This document shows, piece after piece, positions 1-6,169 of a DNA stretch of 6,169 nucleotides. Under the pieces are notes generated by a model, which searched no databases, was not told the DNA's origin, and saw only the letters and a program-made list of their open reading frames with translations. The stretch spans positions 1 to 6,169 of the forward strand of contig JAWVZH010000163.1 of assembly GCA_033722295.1 (NCBI GenBank). The letters run 5' to 3'. Position 1 is the first letter of the stretch. The number at the start of each line of letters is the position of its first letter. A program made the position numbers and the translations under genes. The stretch comes from JAWVZH01 sp033722295. GTDB taxonomy: Bacteria > Bacteroidota > Bacteroidia > Chitinophagales > Saprospiraceae.

Positions 1-198
1 AGCAATAGCAACACCTATCTCCAAAATCATACTCATATCTATAATTCAAGACAAGCTACCACCGTTTGTCTTAACAAGAATTTGCGAAAGAAGAGATGCC
101 GGTGCCCTACTAGACCTTCAGTGGTTGGTGGCTTAACAAACTATTTTTTACTCCTCAGCCATCCAAATTAACTACATATTAAAAGACCACTTCTACTA
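1..198. other. Flanking region with no supportable gene
   Basis: This stretch lies downstream of the DJ-1-like gene. It contains a short inverted repeat (listed separately) and a run of six T at 144-149, but the two are too far apart to form a standard terminator. On the minus strand an ATG at 34-36 opens a frame reading Met-Ser-Met-Ile-Leu-Glu-Ile-Gly-Val-Ala-Ile-Ala to the left edge, with an in-frame stop at 46-48 just upstream. It could be the first 12 codons of another gene on the same strand, but there is no clear ribosome-binding site and 12 residues are too few to judge. Two plus-strand frames are also open from the left edge, without any recognisable protein character. Confidence 0.5.
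48..72. repeat. Short inverted repeat (hairpin)
   Basis: AAGACAA at 48-54 is matched by TTGTCTT at 66-72. A G-T and a C-G pair extend the stem inward to 9 bp around a 7-base loop (57-63). It lies about 127 bp beyond the stop codon of the minus-strand DJ-1-like gene, so it could mark the 3' end of that transcript. No T-run follows on either strand, so it is not a canonical intrinsic terminator. It also sits just upstream of the possible minus-strand start codon at 34-36. Confidence 0.35.
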
Positions 199-879
199 TT
201 ACCGCCTGAAGTATTTAATTTCCTCAAGATCCCACTCTATCACCATGCCCTTTGCCAACTGTTCCGCTACCTGCTTACCATATAACAGCTCACATAGATA
301 GAGTGCCGGCTCAAAAGATCGGGCTCCTCCGGCACCAGTGATGAATCGGCCATCATGGACAAAGAGAACATCCCGATGCACATCCAAATTAGAAAAACGA
401 TGTTCAAATTCATCGATATCACCTGGAAAGGTTGTCACATGTGTACCTTTCGGCAGGCCAGCGGCGGCCAGTAAAAAAGCTCCGTCACACAATGTCAGGA
501 CATAATCAGCTTGCTTCATAACCGAACCGATGTAGGACAGAAGTCGTTCGTTCTTGAGATCCTTCCCCAAATGTCCTTCTGCCGCCGGAATAACAAGGAT
601 ATCCAATTCAGGTGCTGAATCGAAATCGTGGTCAGACAGCAACTCAATGCCTTCAAATGTAGTGACCGTCCCTCCATCTTCACTGACCAGAAAAACTTCC
701 ATAGGCTTTACTCCTTCTCTGAATAGCGTATGATGAAAAATATCATATGGAGCCGTCAATTCGGTATTGTAAACGCCATCCATAACAAGAATACCAACCT
801 GATAGTCATCCTCATTCTGACCCCACAAGTTGCTGACGAAAAGCAGCATAGTAAGCCCGGAACCAATATATTTTAACAT
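199..879 (-). CDS. Exported DJ-1/PfpI family protein (class I glutamine amidotransferase-like fold)
   Basis: A 226-residue protein with an N-terminal signal peptide (residues 1 to about 20, Lys3 then a hydrophobic core, ending Leu-Trp-Gly-Gln), followed by one DJ-1/PfpI domain (about 26-205). The family signature is clear. Val-Gly-Ile-Leu-Val-Met-Asp-Gly-Val begins the first strand, Thr-Glu-Leu-Thr-Ala-Pro (Glu40) supplies the conserved acidic residue, and Leu-Cys-Asp-Gly-Ala-Phe-Leu-Leu-Ala-Ala-Ala-Gly forms the nucleophile elbow with Cys131. Thr-Thr-Phe-Pro-Gly-Asp (149-154) and Ile-Thr-Gly-Ala-Gly-Gly-Ala (180-186) complete it. The pattern resembles the isonitrile hydratase/AraC-N-terminal branch, but there is no DNA-binding domain. 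Family members include chaperones, deglycase-like enzymes and hydratases, so the reaction cannot be named. Export is less usual, as most characterised relatives are cytosolic. The start at 879 is supported by an AGGAA motif four bases upstream. The gene follows the tricorn stop codon by 43 bp on the same strand, suggesting co-transcription. Confidence 0.9.
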   Translation of the reverse strand: MLKYIGSGLTMLLFVSNLWGQNEDDYQVGILVMDGVYNTELTAPYDIFHHTLFREGVKPMEVFLVSEDGGTVTTFEGIELLSDHDFDSAPELDILVIPAAEGHLGKDLKNERLLSYIGSVMKQADYVLTLCDGAFLLAAAGLPKGTHVTTFPGDIDEFEHRFSNLDVHRDVLFVHDGRFITGAGGARSFEPALYLCELLYGKQVAEQLAKGMVIEWDLEEIKYFRR

Positions 880-883
880 GAAG

Positions 884-888
884 TTCCT
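884..888 (-). promoter_or_regulatory. Ribosome-binding site of the DJ-1-like gene
   Basis: Reading the minus strand, AGGAA precedes the ATG at 879 with a 4-base spacer. It supports the first ATG over the second in-frame Met (residue 11), which has no such motif upstream. It is the only recognisable Shine-Dalgarno sequence among the three gene starts. That fits translation of a downstream cistron in the 43-bp gap after the tricorn gene; no separate promoter is obvious in the gap. Confidence 0.5.
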
Positions 889-922
889 ATTTCCATAATG
901 TAATCGCCACTTACAGCCCAGG

Positions 923-3900
923 TCATTCCTCGAGTAAGACTTTCACCGCTTCCTCGATCTGTTGATCGCGGCCTTCGGCCATCTCACCCGGTTCATTTCT
1001 GACTCTGATGTCCGGCTCCAACTGATTATTTTCAAGGAATGACTCATCACCAATGGGTTTCCATCCTCCCATAGGAATTCCAAAAAACAAAGTTGGGTCA
1101 ATCTGCGTCTCCCACCATACGAATGTTCCTGTGCCCGGCACAGGCATTCCCAGGGTCTGACCCACTTCTTTTATCTTATAGGCAACAGGAAAAAGATGCG
1201 CATCTGAATAATTGCTTTCACCCATGACAACAATGGAAGGCTTGACCCATTTCATCCATGGCTCAGAACCTATGTATTGCCCATGCGGAATGACATCCAT
1301 GTATTTCTTGCCGTTGAGAAAGTCCGAAAGGACATCATGGAGATTTCCACCACCATTAAATCTCGTATCTACGATCAGGGCTTCGTCAGTTATATGCTGT
1401 CCCAGAGCTTCTTCGACAACCACACGCATACTGCGATCATTCATACTCCGTACATGTACATATCCCAGGCGTCCATCGGAGAGACTATCTACAAGATCGC
1501 GTCTCGATTCTACCCACCTTTGATATAGCAATTGACCTTCCTGACCGAGTGATATGGGCTGGACTACTTCATCCCAATTTTTATCATTGACAGGGTCCAT
1601 AATGGCGACCAACACCCTGTCTCCCCTCTTTCGATTGAGAAACTGATAAAAATCAACATTCGCATCGATCTTGTTTCCGTCTATCGCTTGAATAATATGA
1701 CCTGCCTTAACCTTGCTTTCGGCATTGTCAAAAGGACCTTCCTGTAGAACTGCAGCTACCTTCAATCCGGGTCCCTCGTAATCCTGATCATATAAAAGTC
1801 CAAGAGAAGCTGTTTGATCTCCTTTGGGATCACTCTCGCGATAACCACTACCTGTGTGCGACGCATTGAGTTCTCCAAGCATTTCGCTGAGCATTTCTGC
1901 GAAATCCCTGTTATTGTTGATATGCTCTAAAAAAGGCTTATAGGCTTCATAGTAGAAATCCCAGTCCACTCCATGCAAATCGGGCACATAGAATTTTTCT
2001 TTGACCAGTCGCCAGGCATGATCAAAGATATACGCCCTCTCTGCTGCGCGCTTGAGCACCATCTCTCCCTTGGTTGGAATACCCTTTACCTCTCCATCGT
2101 CAATAGATACTTTTTTCAGTTTCCCATCTGAAAGTATCAGAAGGAATTTTCCGTCCTCGGATAATTCCAACGTGGCACTTTGCGCACCCAACTTGGCAAG
2201 CTTCTTAGTCTTTTTGGTTCGGAGTTCTGTTTCCCACAGATCGTTCTTGCCTTCAAATCGAGTCAGATAAAACAGTTTTTCACCGTCCTTTGAAAGAACC
2301 CAGCCCCCCAGATTAGAAGTGTTGACTGTCAACCGTCTCTGACGATCCGACATATTCTCCCAATCAAATTCCAGAGGTTCAACCTTTTCATCCTCATCTT
2401 CATCTTCTTTTTCTTTCTTTTTCTTCTTGCCTTTATTATCTGATTCTTCGTTATCATCCTCCTCCTTCTCTTTTTCCTCCTTCTCCTTCAACAGGCCCCA
2501 TTCTTCTTCATCCAATTTAGACCGATCCCAGGCTTCCTGCGTAAAATACATGGCATATACATCGGCATTGCTCATCCATCCACTCTCGGAACGGGTTCCC
2601 TCCCTGGTACTCGCCCATATCATCATGGTGCCATCATTTGACCATTTGGGGCCATAATCAGAATATCCACTTCGAGTCAGATTTCGCAATTCACCCTCGC
2701 CACTGGCTTCGATCAATCCGACCTCGCGCCAAAAGACCCTCTCCCGGGGACCAAAGCTGACCAAAAACCATTTGCTGTCAGGTGACCACTGATACCACTG
2801 ATCACCATCGGCATAGGAATAATTGTGTTTGGCGGGCATTATCAATCTTGTTTCTCGGCTCTCCAGATTGATCACCTTCAGCACAGTGCGATCTTCCAGG
2901 TACGCCACCTCCTTGCCATCAGGTGAATAGGATGGTTGAAATTCTTCAGCTTTGGTAGCCAGAAGTGTGTCGAGTTCGAGAAGCGTCGAGGCAAAGAAAT
3001 AAGGCTCTTCTTCCCTGACAATACTGGTTTGATACAGACCCCAGTTATTATCCCTCTCCGCCGCGTACACCAGAGTGCGTCCATCAGGACTGAAATCTAC
3101 ACCTCTTTCTTGCCACGGGGTATTGGTTATTCTTTTGGTCGTACCATTGTCCAGACTGCTTACAAAGATCTCTCCCCTGAAAATATATGCGACCTCTTTG
3201 CCCGAAGGTGAGAGTGTGGCTTCCGTGAATTTTTCATTGACCGAAACGATCTCTTCGAGGTTCTGACGTCCATCATAGCTGATTTCAATTTTCACCTTCT
3301 GTGGTGTACCTTCCGGTTCCATTTTATATATCTCGCCGTGATAGCTAAAACAGAGAACATCATTATCTGAAATTGTAAGAAAACGAACAGGATGATCCTC
3401 AAAACTGGTCAAAGCATTGTTAGTTTCAGGATCTGACAGGGAAGACTGATATATATTGAAATCACCACTTTCTTCGGATAAATAATAATATGTGTCATCA
3501 TCTGACGCGAACACAGGGTTGCGATCCTCTCCTTCAAAGTCAGATAACTGACTGTAATCGGATGTAGTCAGATCATAAACCCATATATCCCGTGTCACCG
3601 CAGAGGTATGATGCTTCCTCCAATCATTTTCATATCCTTTTACGTCATGATAGATGATCTTATCACCCGTTGAGCTATACCTCGCATCTATCGCTGGTGA
3701 GGTCAGGACGAGATCGACCTGTCCACCTTCGACCGGAACTGTATATAACTCTGACATGATCCCCGATGGGAACTGTACATTGTCCTGATGATCTTGCCTC
3801 AGGCCTGTGAAGAGAATGCTTTTATTATCCGGGCTGAAATCACTGGGAATTTCAGACCTGGAATGGAAGGTCAATCGCATCGCTTCTCCTCCCATCGCCG

Positions 3901-4183
3901 GCATGACAAAAACATCCATATTTCCGTAACGATCGGAAGCAAAGGCAATTCTTTCACCGTCATGACTCCATACAGCACTATATTCATAACTTTCGCTTAG
4001 GGTCAGTGGTACGGCGGCACCTCCTTGGGATGATACCTTAAATATATCACCTTTATAATTGAAAACGATCTCTTGTCCATCCGGTGAGATCGCAGGATAT
4101 CGCAACCACAGGGCACTATCCTGGCATAGGCTCATTGAGCTGTACGACAACAATATCATTAAAACAACATGGAGTTTGCTCAT
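923..4183 (-). CDS. Secreted tricorn-type protease (peptidase family S41, PDZ and PD40 propeller repeats)
   Basis: A 1086-residue tricorn protease homologue, expected to cut peptides into short fragments in the periplasm. A signal peptide covers residues 1 to about 21. Two beta-propellers follow (roughly 22-310 and 320-700), shown by repeated Ser-Pro-Asp-Gly-type PD40 motifs, e.g. near residue 33. A helical C1 segment leads to Ser775-His776; a PDZ domain spans about 793-863, and a C-terminal S41 domain ends the protein. By motif and spacing, Ser775, His776, Ser993 and Glu1051 match Thermoplasma tricorn Ser745, His746, Ser965 and Glu1023; Ser-to-Glu spacing is 58 residues in both. Gly946 and Asp994 match its oxyanion residues Gly918 and Asp966, so the enzyme looks active. 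A Lys/Glu/Asp-rich insert (566-600) interrupts the second propeller. The frame stays open to an ATG at 4348, but the Met at 4183 gives a proper signal peptide. No Shine-Dalgarno motif is visible. The DJ-1-like gene follows 43 bp downstream. Confidence 0.94.
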   Translation of the reverse strand: MSKLHVVLMILLSYSSMSLCQDSALWLRYPAISPDGQEIVFNYKGDIFKVSSQGGAAVPLTLSESYEYSAVWSHDGERIAFASDRYGNMDVFVMPAMGGEAMRLTFHSRSEIPSDFSPDNKSILFTGLRQDHQDNVQFPSGIMSELYTVPVEGGQVDLVLTSPAIDARYSSTGDKIIYHDVKGYENDWRKHHTSAVTRDIWVYDLTTSDYSQLSDFEGEDRNPVFASDDDTYYYLSEESGDFNIYQSSLSDPETNNALTSFEDHPVRFLTISDNDVLCFSYHGEIYKMEPEGTPQKVKIEISYDGRQNLEEIVSVNEKFTEATLSPSGKEVAYIFRGEIFVSSLDNGTTKRITNTPWQERGVDFSPDGRTLVYAAERDNNWGLYQTSIVREEEPYFFASTLLELDTLLATKAEEFQPSYSPDGKEVAYLEDRTVLKVINLESRETRLIMPAKHNYSYADGDQWYQWSPDSKWFLVSFGPRERVFWREVGLIEASGEGELRNLTRSGYSDYGPKWSNDGTMMIWASTREGTRSESGWMSNADVYAMYFTQEAWDRSKLDEEEWGLLKEKEEKEKEEDDNEESDNKGKKKKKEKEDEDEDEKVEPLEFDWENMSDRQRRLTVNTSNLGGWVLSKDGEKLFYLTRFEGKNDLWETELRTKKTKKLAKLGAQSATLELSEDGKFLLILSDGKLKKVSIDDGEVKGIPTKGEMVLKRAAERAYIFDHAWRLVKEKFYVPDLHGVDWDFYYEAYKPFLEHINNNRDFAEMLSEMLGELNASHTGSGYRESDPKGDQTASLGLLYDQDYEGPGLKVAAVLQEGPFDNAESKVKAGHIIQAIDGNKIDANVDFYQFLNRKRGDRVLVAIMDPVNDKNWDEVVQPISLGQEGQLLYQRWVESRRDLVDSLSDGRLGYVHVRSMNDRSMRVVVEEALGQHITDEALIVDTRFNGGGNLHDVLSDFLNGKKYMDVIPHGQYIGSEPWMKWVKPSIVVMGESNYSDAHLFPVAYKIKEVGQTLGMPVPGTGTFVWWETQIDPTLFFGIPMGGWKPIGDESFLENNQLEPDIRVRNEPGEMAEGRDQQIEEAVKVLLEE
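2384..2488 (-). repeat. Low-complexity Lys/Glu/Asp-rich insert in the tricorn-type protease
   Basis: Residues 566-600 of the protease are almost wholly Lys, Glu, Asp, Asn, Ser and Gly: a Lys-Glu alternating half, an acidic patch, five consecutive Lys, then an alternating Glu-Asp half. On the plus strand this appears as a pyrimidine-rich CTT/CCT/CAT tract. The frame is intact on both sides: Trp562-Gly-Leu-Leu precedes it and Val601-Glu-Pro-Leu-Glu-Phe-Asp-Trp follows. It sits between propeller motifs and is probably a disordered surface loop. Charged inserts at this place are, as I recall, frequent in bacterial tricorn homologues. Such tracts are prone to slippage, so length may vary among strains. 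Confidence 0.85.
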
Positions 4184-4296
4184 ACTTGGGAAAGTAATAT
4201 TTTGAATTAGACGATTATGTAATGTACCGAAGATAAAAAATGACTGCATTAGGGAACTGCAAAACGTCCGACAATTCAACGGTCGCCGCATCAAAC

Positions 4297-4320
4297 TATT
4301 TTGGGATATACTGGAAAATA
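4297..4320. repeat. Imperfect palindrome near the middle of the divergent region
   Basis: TATTTT at 4297-4302 is mirrored by AAAATA at 4315-4320 around an ATAT-containing centre. Eight of twelve positions per arm pair across the dyad axis at 4308/4309. The axis lies about 125 bp from the tricorn start and 108 bp from the DPP IV-like start, a sensible place for a regulator binding site shared by both genes. The arms are AT-rich and only 6 bp long, so chance is a real alternative. Confidence 0.25.
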
Positions 4321-4377
4321 CATAACCCGCATCACCAAAATGGCCCATAAGCTAGTGGCACAATGCCTGCCATCATG

Positions 4378-4395
4378 AATATCTTTCAATATCTT
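4378..4395. repeat. Tandem direct repeat AATATCTT with 10-bp period
   Basis: AATATCTT occurs at 4378-4385 and again at 4388-4395, one helical turn apart, ending 21 bp before the chosen DPP IV-like start. Such spacing is typical of sites bound by tandem response-regulator subunits on one DNA face. If translation instead begins at 4363 or 4375 the repeat would be coding (Asn-Ile-Phe-Gln-Tyr-Leu), and the similarity would have no regulatory meaning. Confidence 0.25.
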
Positions 4396-4416
4396 CGCTT
4401 TTTAATCATTGTGATC

Positions 4417-6169
4417 ATGCGAAAAATATTCCTTTTTATTAGTCTCTTCCTAGTTGTTTCAGCTTTACAGGCACAAAAGGAAATCACACTAGAAGACATT
4501 TGGAAAAACGGCACCTTCCGAACCATGGGGGTGCCCGGATTTAATTTCCTGGCCGACGGCAAACACTACGCCGCCCTGGAAGAAAATAGAATTGTCAAGT
4601 ACGACCTCACCACCGGGGAATTGGTTGAAGTTATTCTGGATGCCAGAAGCATTAATGATGATTATAACATAGAGGCCTATGAGTTTGCCGTTGATGAGAA
4701 ATTTATCGTCCTTCGATCAAATACGCAACGCATCTATCGCCGTTCATACACCGCAGAATACATTATTTACGACCGCTCTACGGCTCAAACCATACCTGTA
4801 GATGACATGAATCAGGTTTCTTATGCAACTCTCGATCCAACTGGTAAAAAAGTCGCTTTTGTAAAAGATAATAATCTTTACTATCAACACCTGCCCTCCG
4901 GTGTTGTACTTGCAGTAACAGAGGACGGAGAAAAGAACAGGATCATCAATGGCCATACGGACTGGGTCTATGAGGAGGAGTTTGCCTTCGTCAAGGCTTT
5001 CGAATGGTCAACAGAAGGTAATCACCTGGCCTATATTAGGTTTGATGAAACAGAGGTACCTGAATTTACAATGACCCTTCACCATAATCAGTCCTACCCT
5101 GTTTATGAGACATTTAAATACCCCAAGGTGGGAGAAACAAACTCCTCCGTGTCTGTTCACATACACCATATTAAGAACGGGACTACCACCACAGCAGATA
5201 TCGGCGATCTCGAAGATATTTACATACCGCGCATTAAGTGGTCTGCGAATGACGATGAGGTTTGCATTTTCAAGTTGAACCGCCACCAAAATCATCTTCA
5301 GATCTTCAGAACCGATGCCCAAACCGGTCAGTCCGTCATTATGCTCAATGAGACAAGTGAATATTATATCGACATCCATGATAATCTCACCTTCATAAAT
5401 GATGGTAGTGAGTTCATTTGGACCAGTGAAAACAACGGATTCAACCACATCTATCTTTTTGACACTTCAGGGCGACAACAAGCACAAGTGACGCAGGGCA
5501 ACTGGGAAGTGACGAATTTTTATGGGTACGATCCCGAAAACAAGGAAGTTTATTATCAGTCTACAGAACCGGGCTCTACACAGCGCAATATTTACTCCAG
5601 CACAATAGACGGCAGGCAAAAGCGCCATGTTGCCGTTGATGAAGGTTATAACAGTGCACAATTCTCTTCTACTTTTGACTACTACGTACTAAACCATTCA
5701 ACCATATCACAACCTCCAACATATAATGTATATGATCGTCAGGGCTCTGTCATTCGCCCCCTGGAAGACAACACCCAATTGGCAGCTAGAAAGGCGGAAT
5801 ATGGGGTAGCACCTGTAGAACTTTTGAGCATAGAAGTAGAAGATGGTGTAAAACTCAATGCCGCTATGATCAAACCTCCTGATTTTGATCCAGAGAAAAA
5901 ATACCCACTCTTTATGTTTCTCTACGGAGGCCCAGGGAGCCAGGAAGTGATGAACCGTTGGAACAGTTTCGGCAATTACTGGTGGTTTCAAATGTTGGCT
6001 CAAAAGGGTTATATCATCGCGGTTGTCGATAACCGCGGAACAGGAGGAAAAGGAGAGGAATTCAAAAAAATGACCTATCTGACTCTCGGCAAGTATGAGA
6101 CCATAGACCAGATCAATGCTGCCAGATATCTAGGTAATATGGATTTCATAGACGCAGATCGAATAGGTA
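4417..6169 (+). CDS. Dipeptidyl peptidase IV-like serine peptidase (family S9B), 3' end outside the window
   Basis: The first 584 codons of a DPP IV-type enzyme, which removes N-terminal dipeptides, classically with Pro or Ala second. A signal peptide (Met-Arg-Lys, hydrophobic core, Leu-Gln-Ala-Gln at 17-20) is followed by the DPP IV N-terminal beta-propeller (about 40-460) and the start of the alpha/beta-hydrolase domain. Asp182-Trp-Val-Tyr-Glu-Glu-Glu contains Glu187-Glu188, matching human DPP IV Glu205-Glu206, which grip the substrate amino terminus. Phe-Asp-Glu-Thr-Glu-Val-Pro-Glu-Phe (209-217) and Lys-Tyr-Pro-Lys-Val-Gly-Glu (234-240) are family hallmarks. Tyr503 in Tyr-Gly-Gly-Pro-Gly-Ser matches oxyanion Tyr547; Asp-Asn-Arg-Gly-Thr-Gly (538-543) matches the Arg560 loop. 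Sequence ends at Asp-Arg-Ile-Gly, about five residues before the expected nucleophile Ser, so catalytic Ser, Asp and His are unseen. Full length should be roughly 720 residues. Met at 4417 is chosen for its signal peptide; in-frame ATGs at 4363 and 4375 are alternatives. No Shine-Dalgarno motif is visible. Confidence 0.95.
   Translation, partial: MRKIFLFISLFLVVSALQAQKEITLEDIWKNGTFRTMGVPGFNFLADGKHYAALEENRIVKYDLTTGELVEVILDARSINDDYNIEAYEFAVDEKFIVLRSNTQRIYRRSYTAEYIIYDRSTAQTIPVDDMNQVSYATLDPTGKKVAFVKDNNLYYQHLPSGVVLAVTEDGEKNRIINGHTDWVYEEEFAFVKAFEWSTEGNHLAYIRFDETEVPEFTMTLHHNQSYPVYETFKYPKVGETNSSVSVHIHHIKNGTTTTADIGDLEDIYIPRIKWSANDDEVCIFKLNRHQNHLQIFRTDAQTGQSVIMLNETSEYYIDIHDNLTFINDGSEFIWTSENNGFNHIYLFDTSGRQQAQVTQGNWEVTNFYGYDPENKEVYYQSTEPGSTQRNIYSSTIDGRQKRHVAVDEGYNSAQFSSTFDYYVLNHSTISQPPTYNVYDRQGSVIRPLEDNTQLAARKAEYGVAPVELLSIEVEDGVKLNAAMIKPPDFDPEKKYPLFMFLYGGPGSQEVMNRWNSFGNYWWFQMLAQKGYIIAVVDNRGTGGKGEEFKKMTYLTLGKYETIDQINAARYLGNMDFIDADRIG

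Larger units (their letters stand above)
4184..4416. other. Divergent intergenic region between the tricorn-type and DPP IV-like genes
   Basis: This 233-bp stretch must carry the promoters for both divergent genes, since they point away from each other. I do not see a convincing match to the Bacteroidota promoter (TTTG near -33 with TAnnTTTG near -7) on either strand. Single-mismatch -7 candidates on the plus strand, TATCTTTC at 4380-4387 and TATCTTCG at 4390-4397, lack a partner TTG at the right distance. TATCTTCG, read on the minus strand near 4230, has the same problem. A partial dyad near the midpoint and a 10-bp-period direct repeat are listed separately. Two in-frame ATGs for the DPP IV-like gene (4363, 4375) also lie here. 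Confidence 0.6.

Overview
The window looks like a chromosomal segment from a member of the Bacteroidota. All three proteins have signal peptides, two of them ending in the Ala/Gly-Gln style common in that phylum. Ribosome-binding sites are weak or absent at two of the three starts, GC content is moderate by eye, and the two large enzymes are of types common in marine and soil Bacteroidota. The phylum call is an inference from these traits; no rRNA or other marker gene is present.

Layout. Positions 1-198 hold no gene I can support, only a short hairpin. On the minus strand, read right to left, a complete tricorn-type serine protease of 1086 residues (923-4183) is followed after 43 bp by an exported DJ-1/PfpI-family protein of 226 residues (199-879); the two probably share a transcript. 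A 233-bp divergent region (4184-4416) separates the tricorn gene from a plus-strand dipeptidyl peptidase IV-like gene that starts at 4417. This gene is cut by the right edge, a few codons before its expected Gly-Trp-Ser-Tyr-Gly-Gly nucleophile motif.

How the genes may work together. Tricorn-type proteases cut peptides into short fragments, and DPP IV-type enzymes remove N-terminal dipeptides from short peptides. Both have signal peptides and share one divergent promoter region, so together they could form a peptide-processing pair in the periplasm. The DJ-1-like protein has an intact cysteine elbow and is also predicted to be exported; its substrate is unknown. The pairing is inferred from gene order. 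Each protein belongs to a known family, and I see no mobile element, CRISPR array, RNA gene or clearly new system here.
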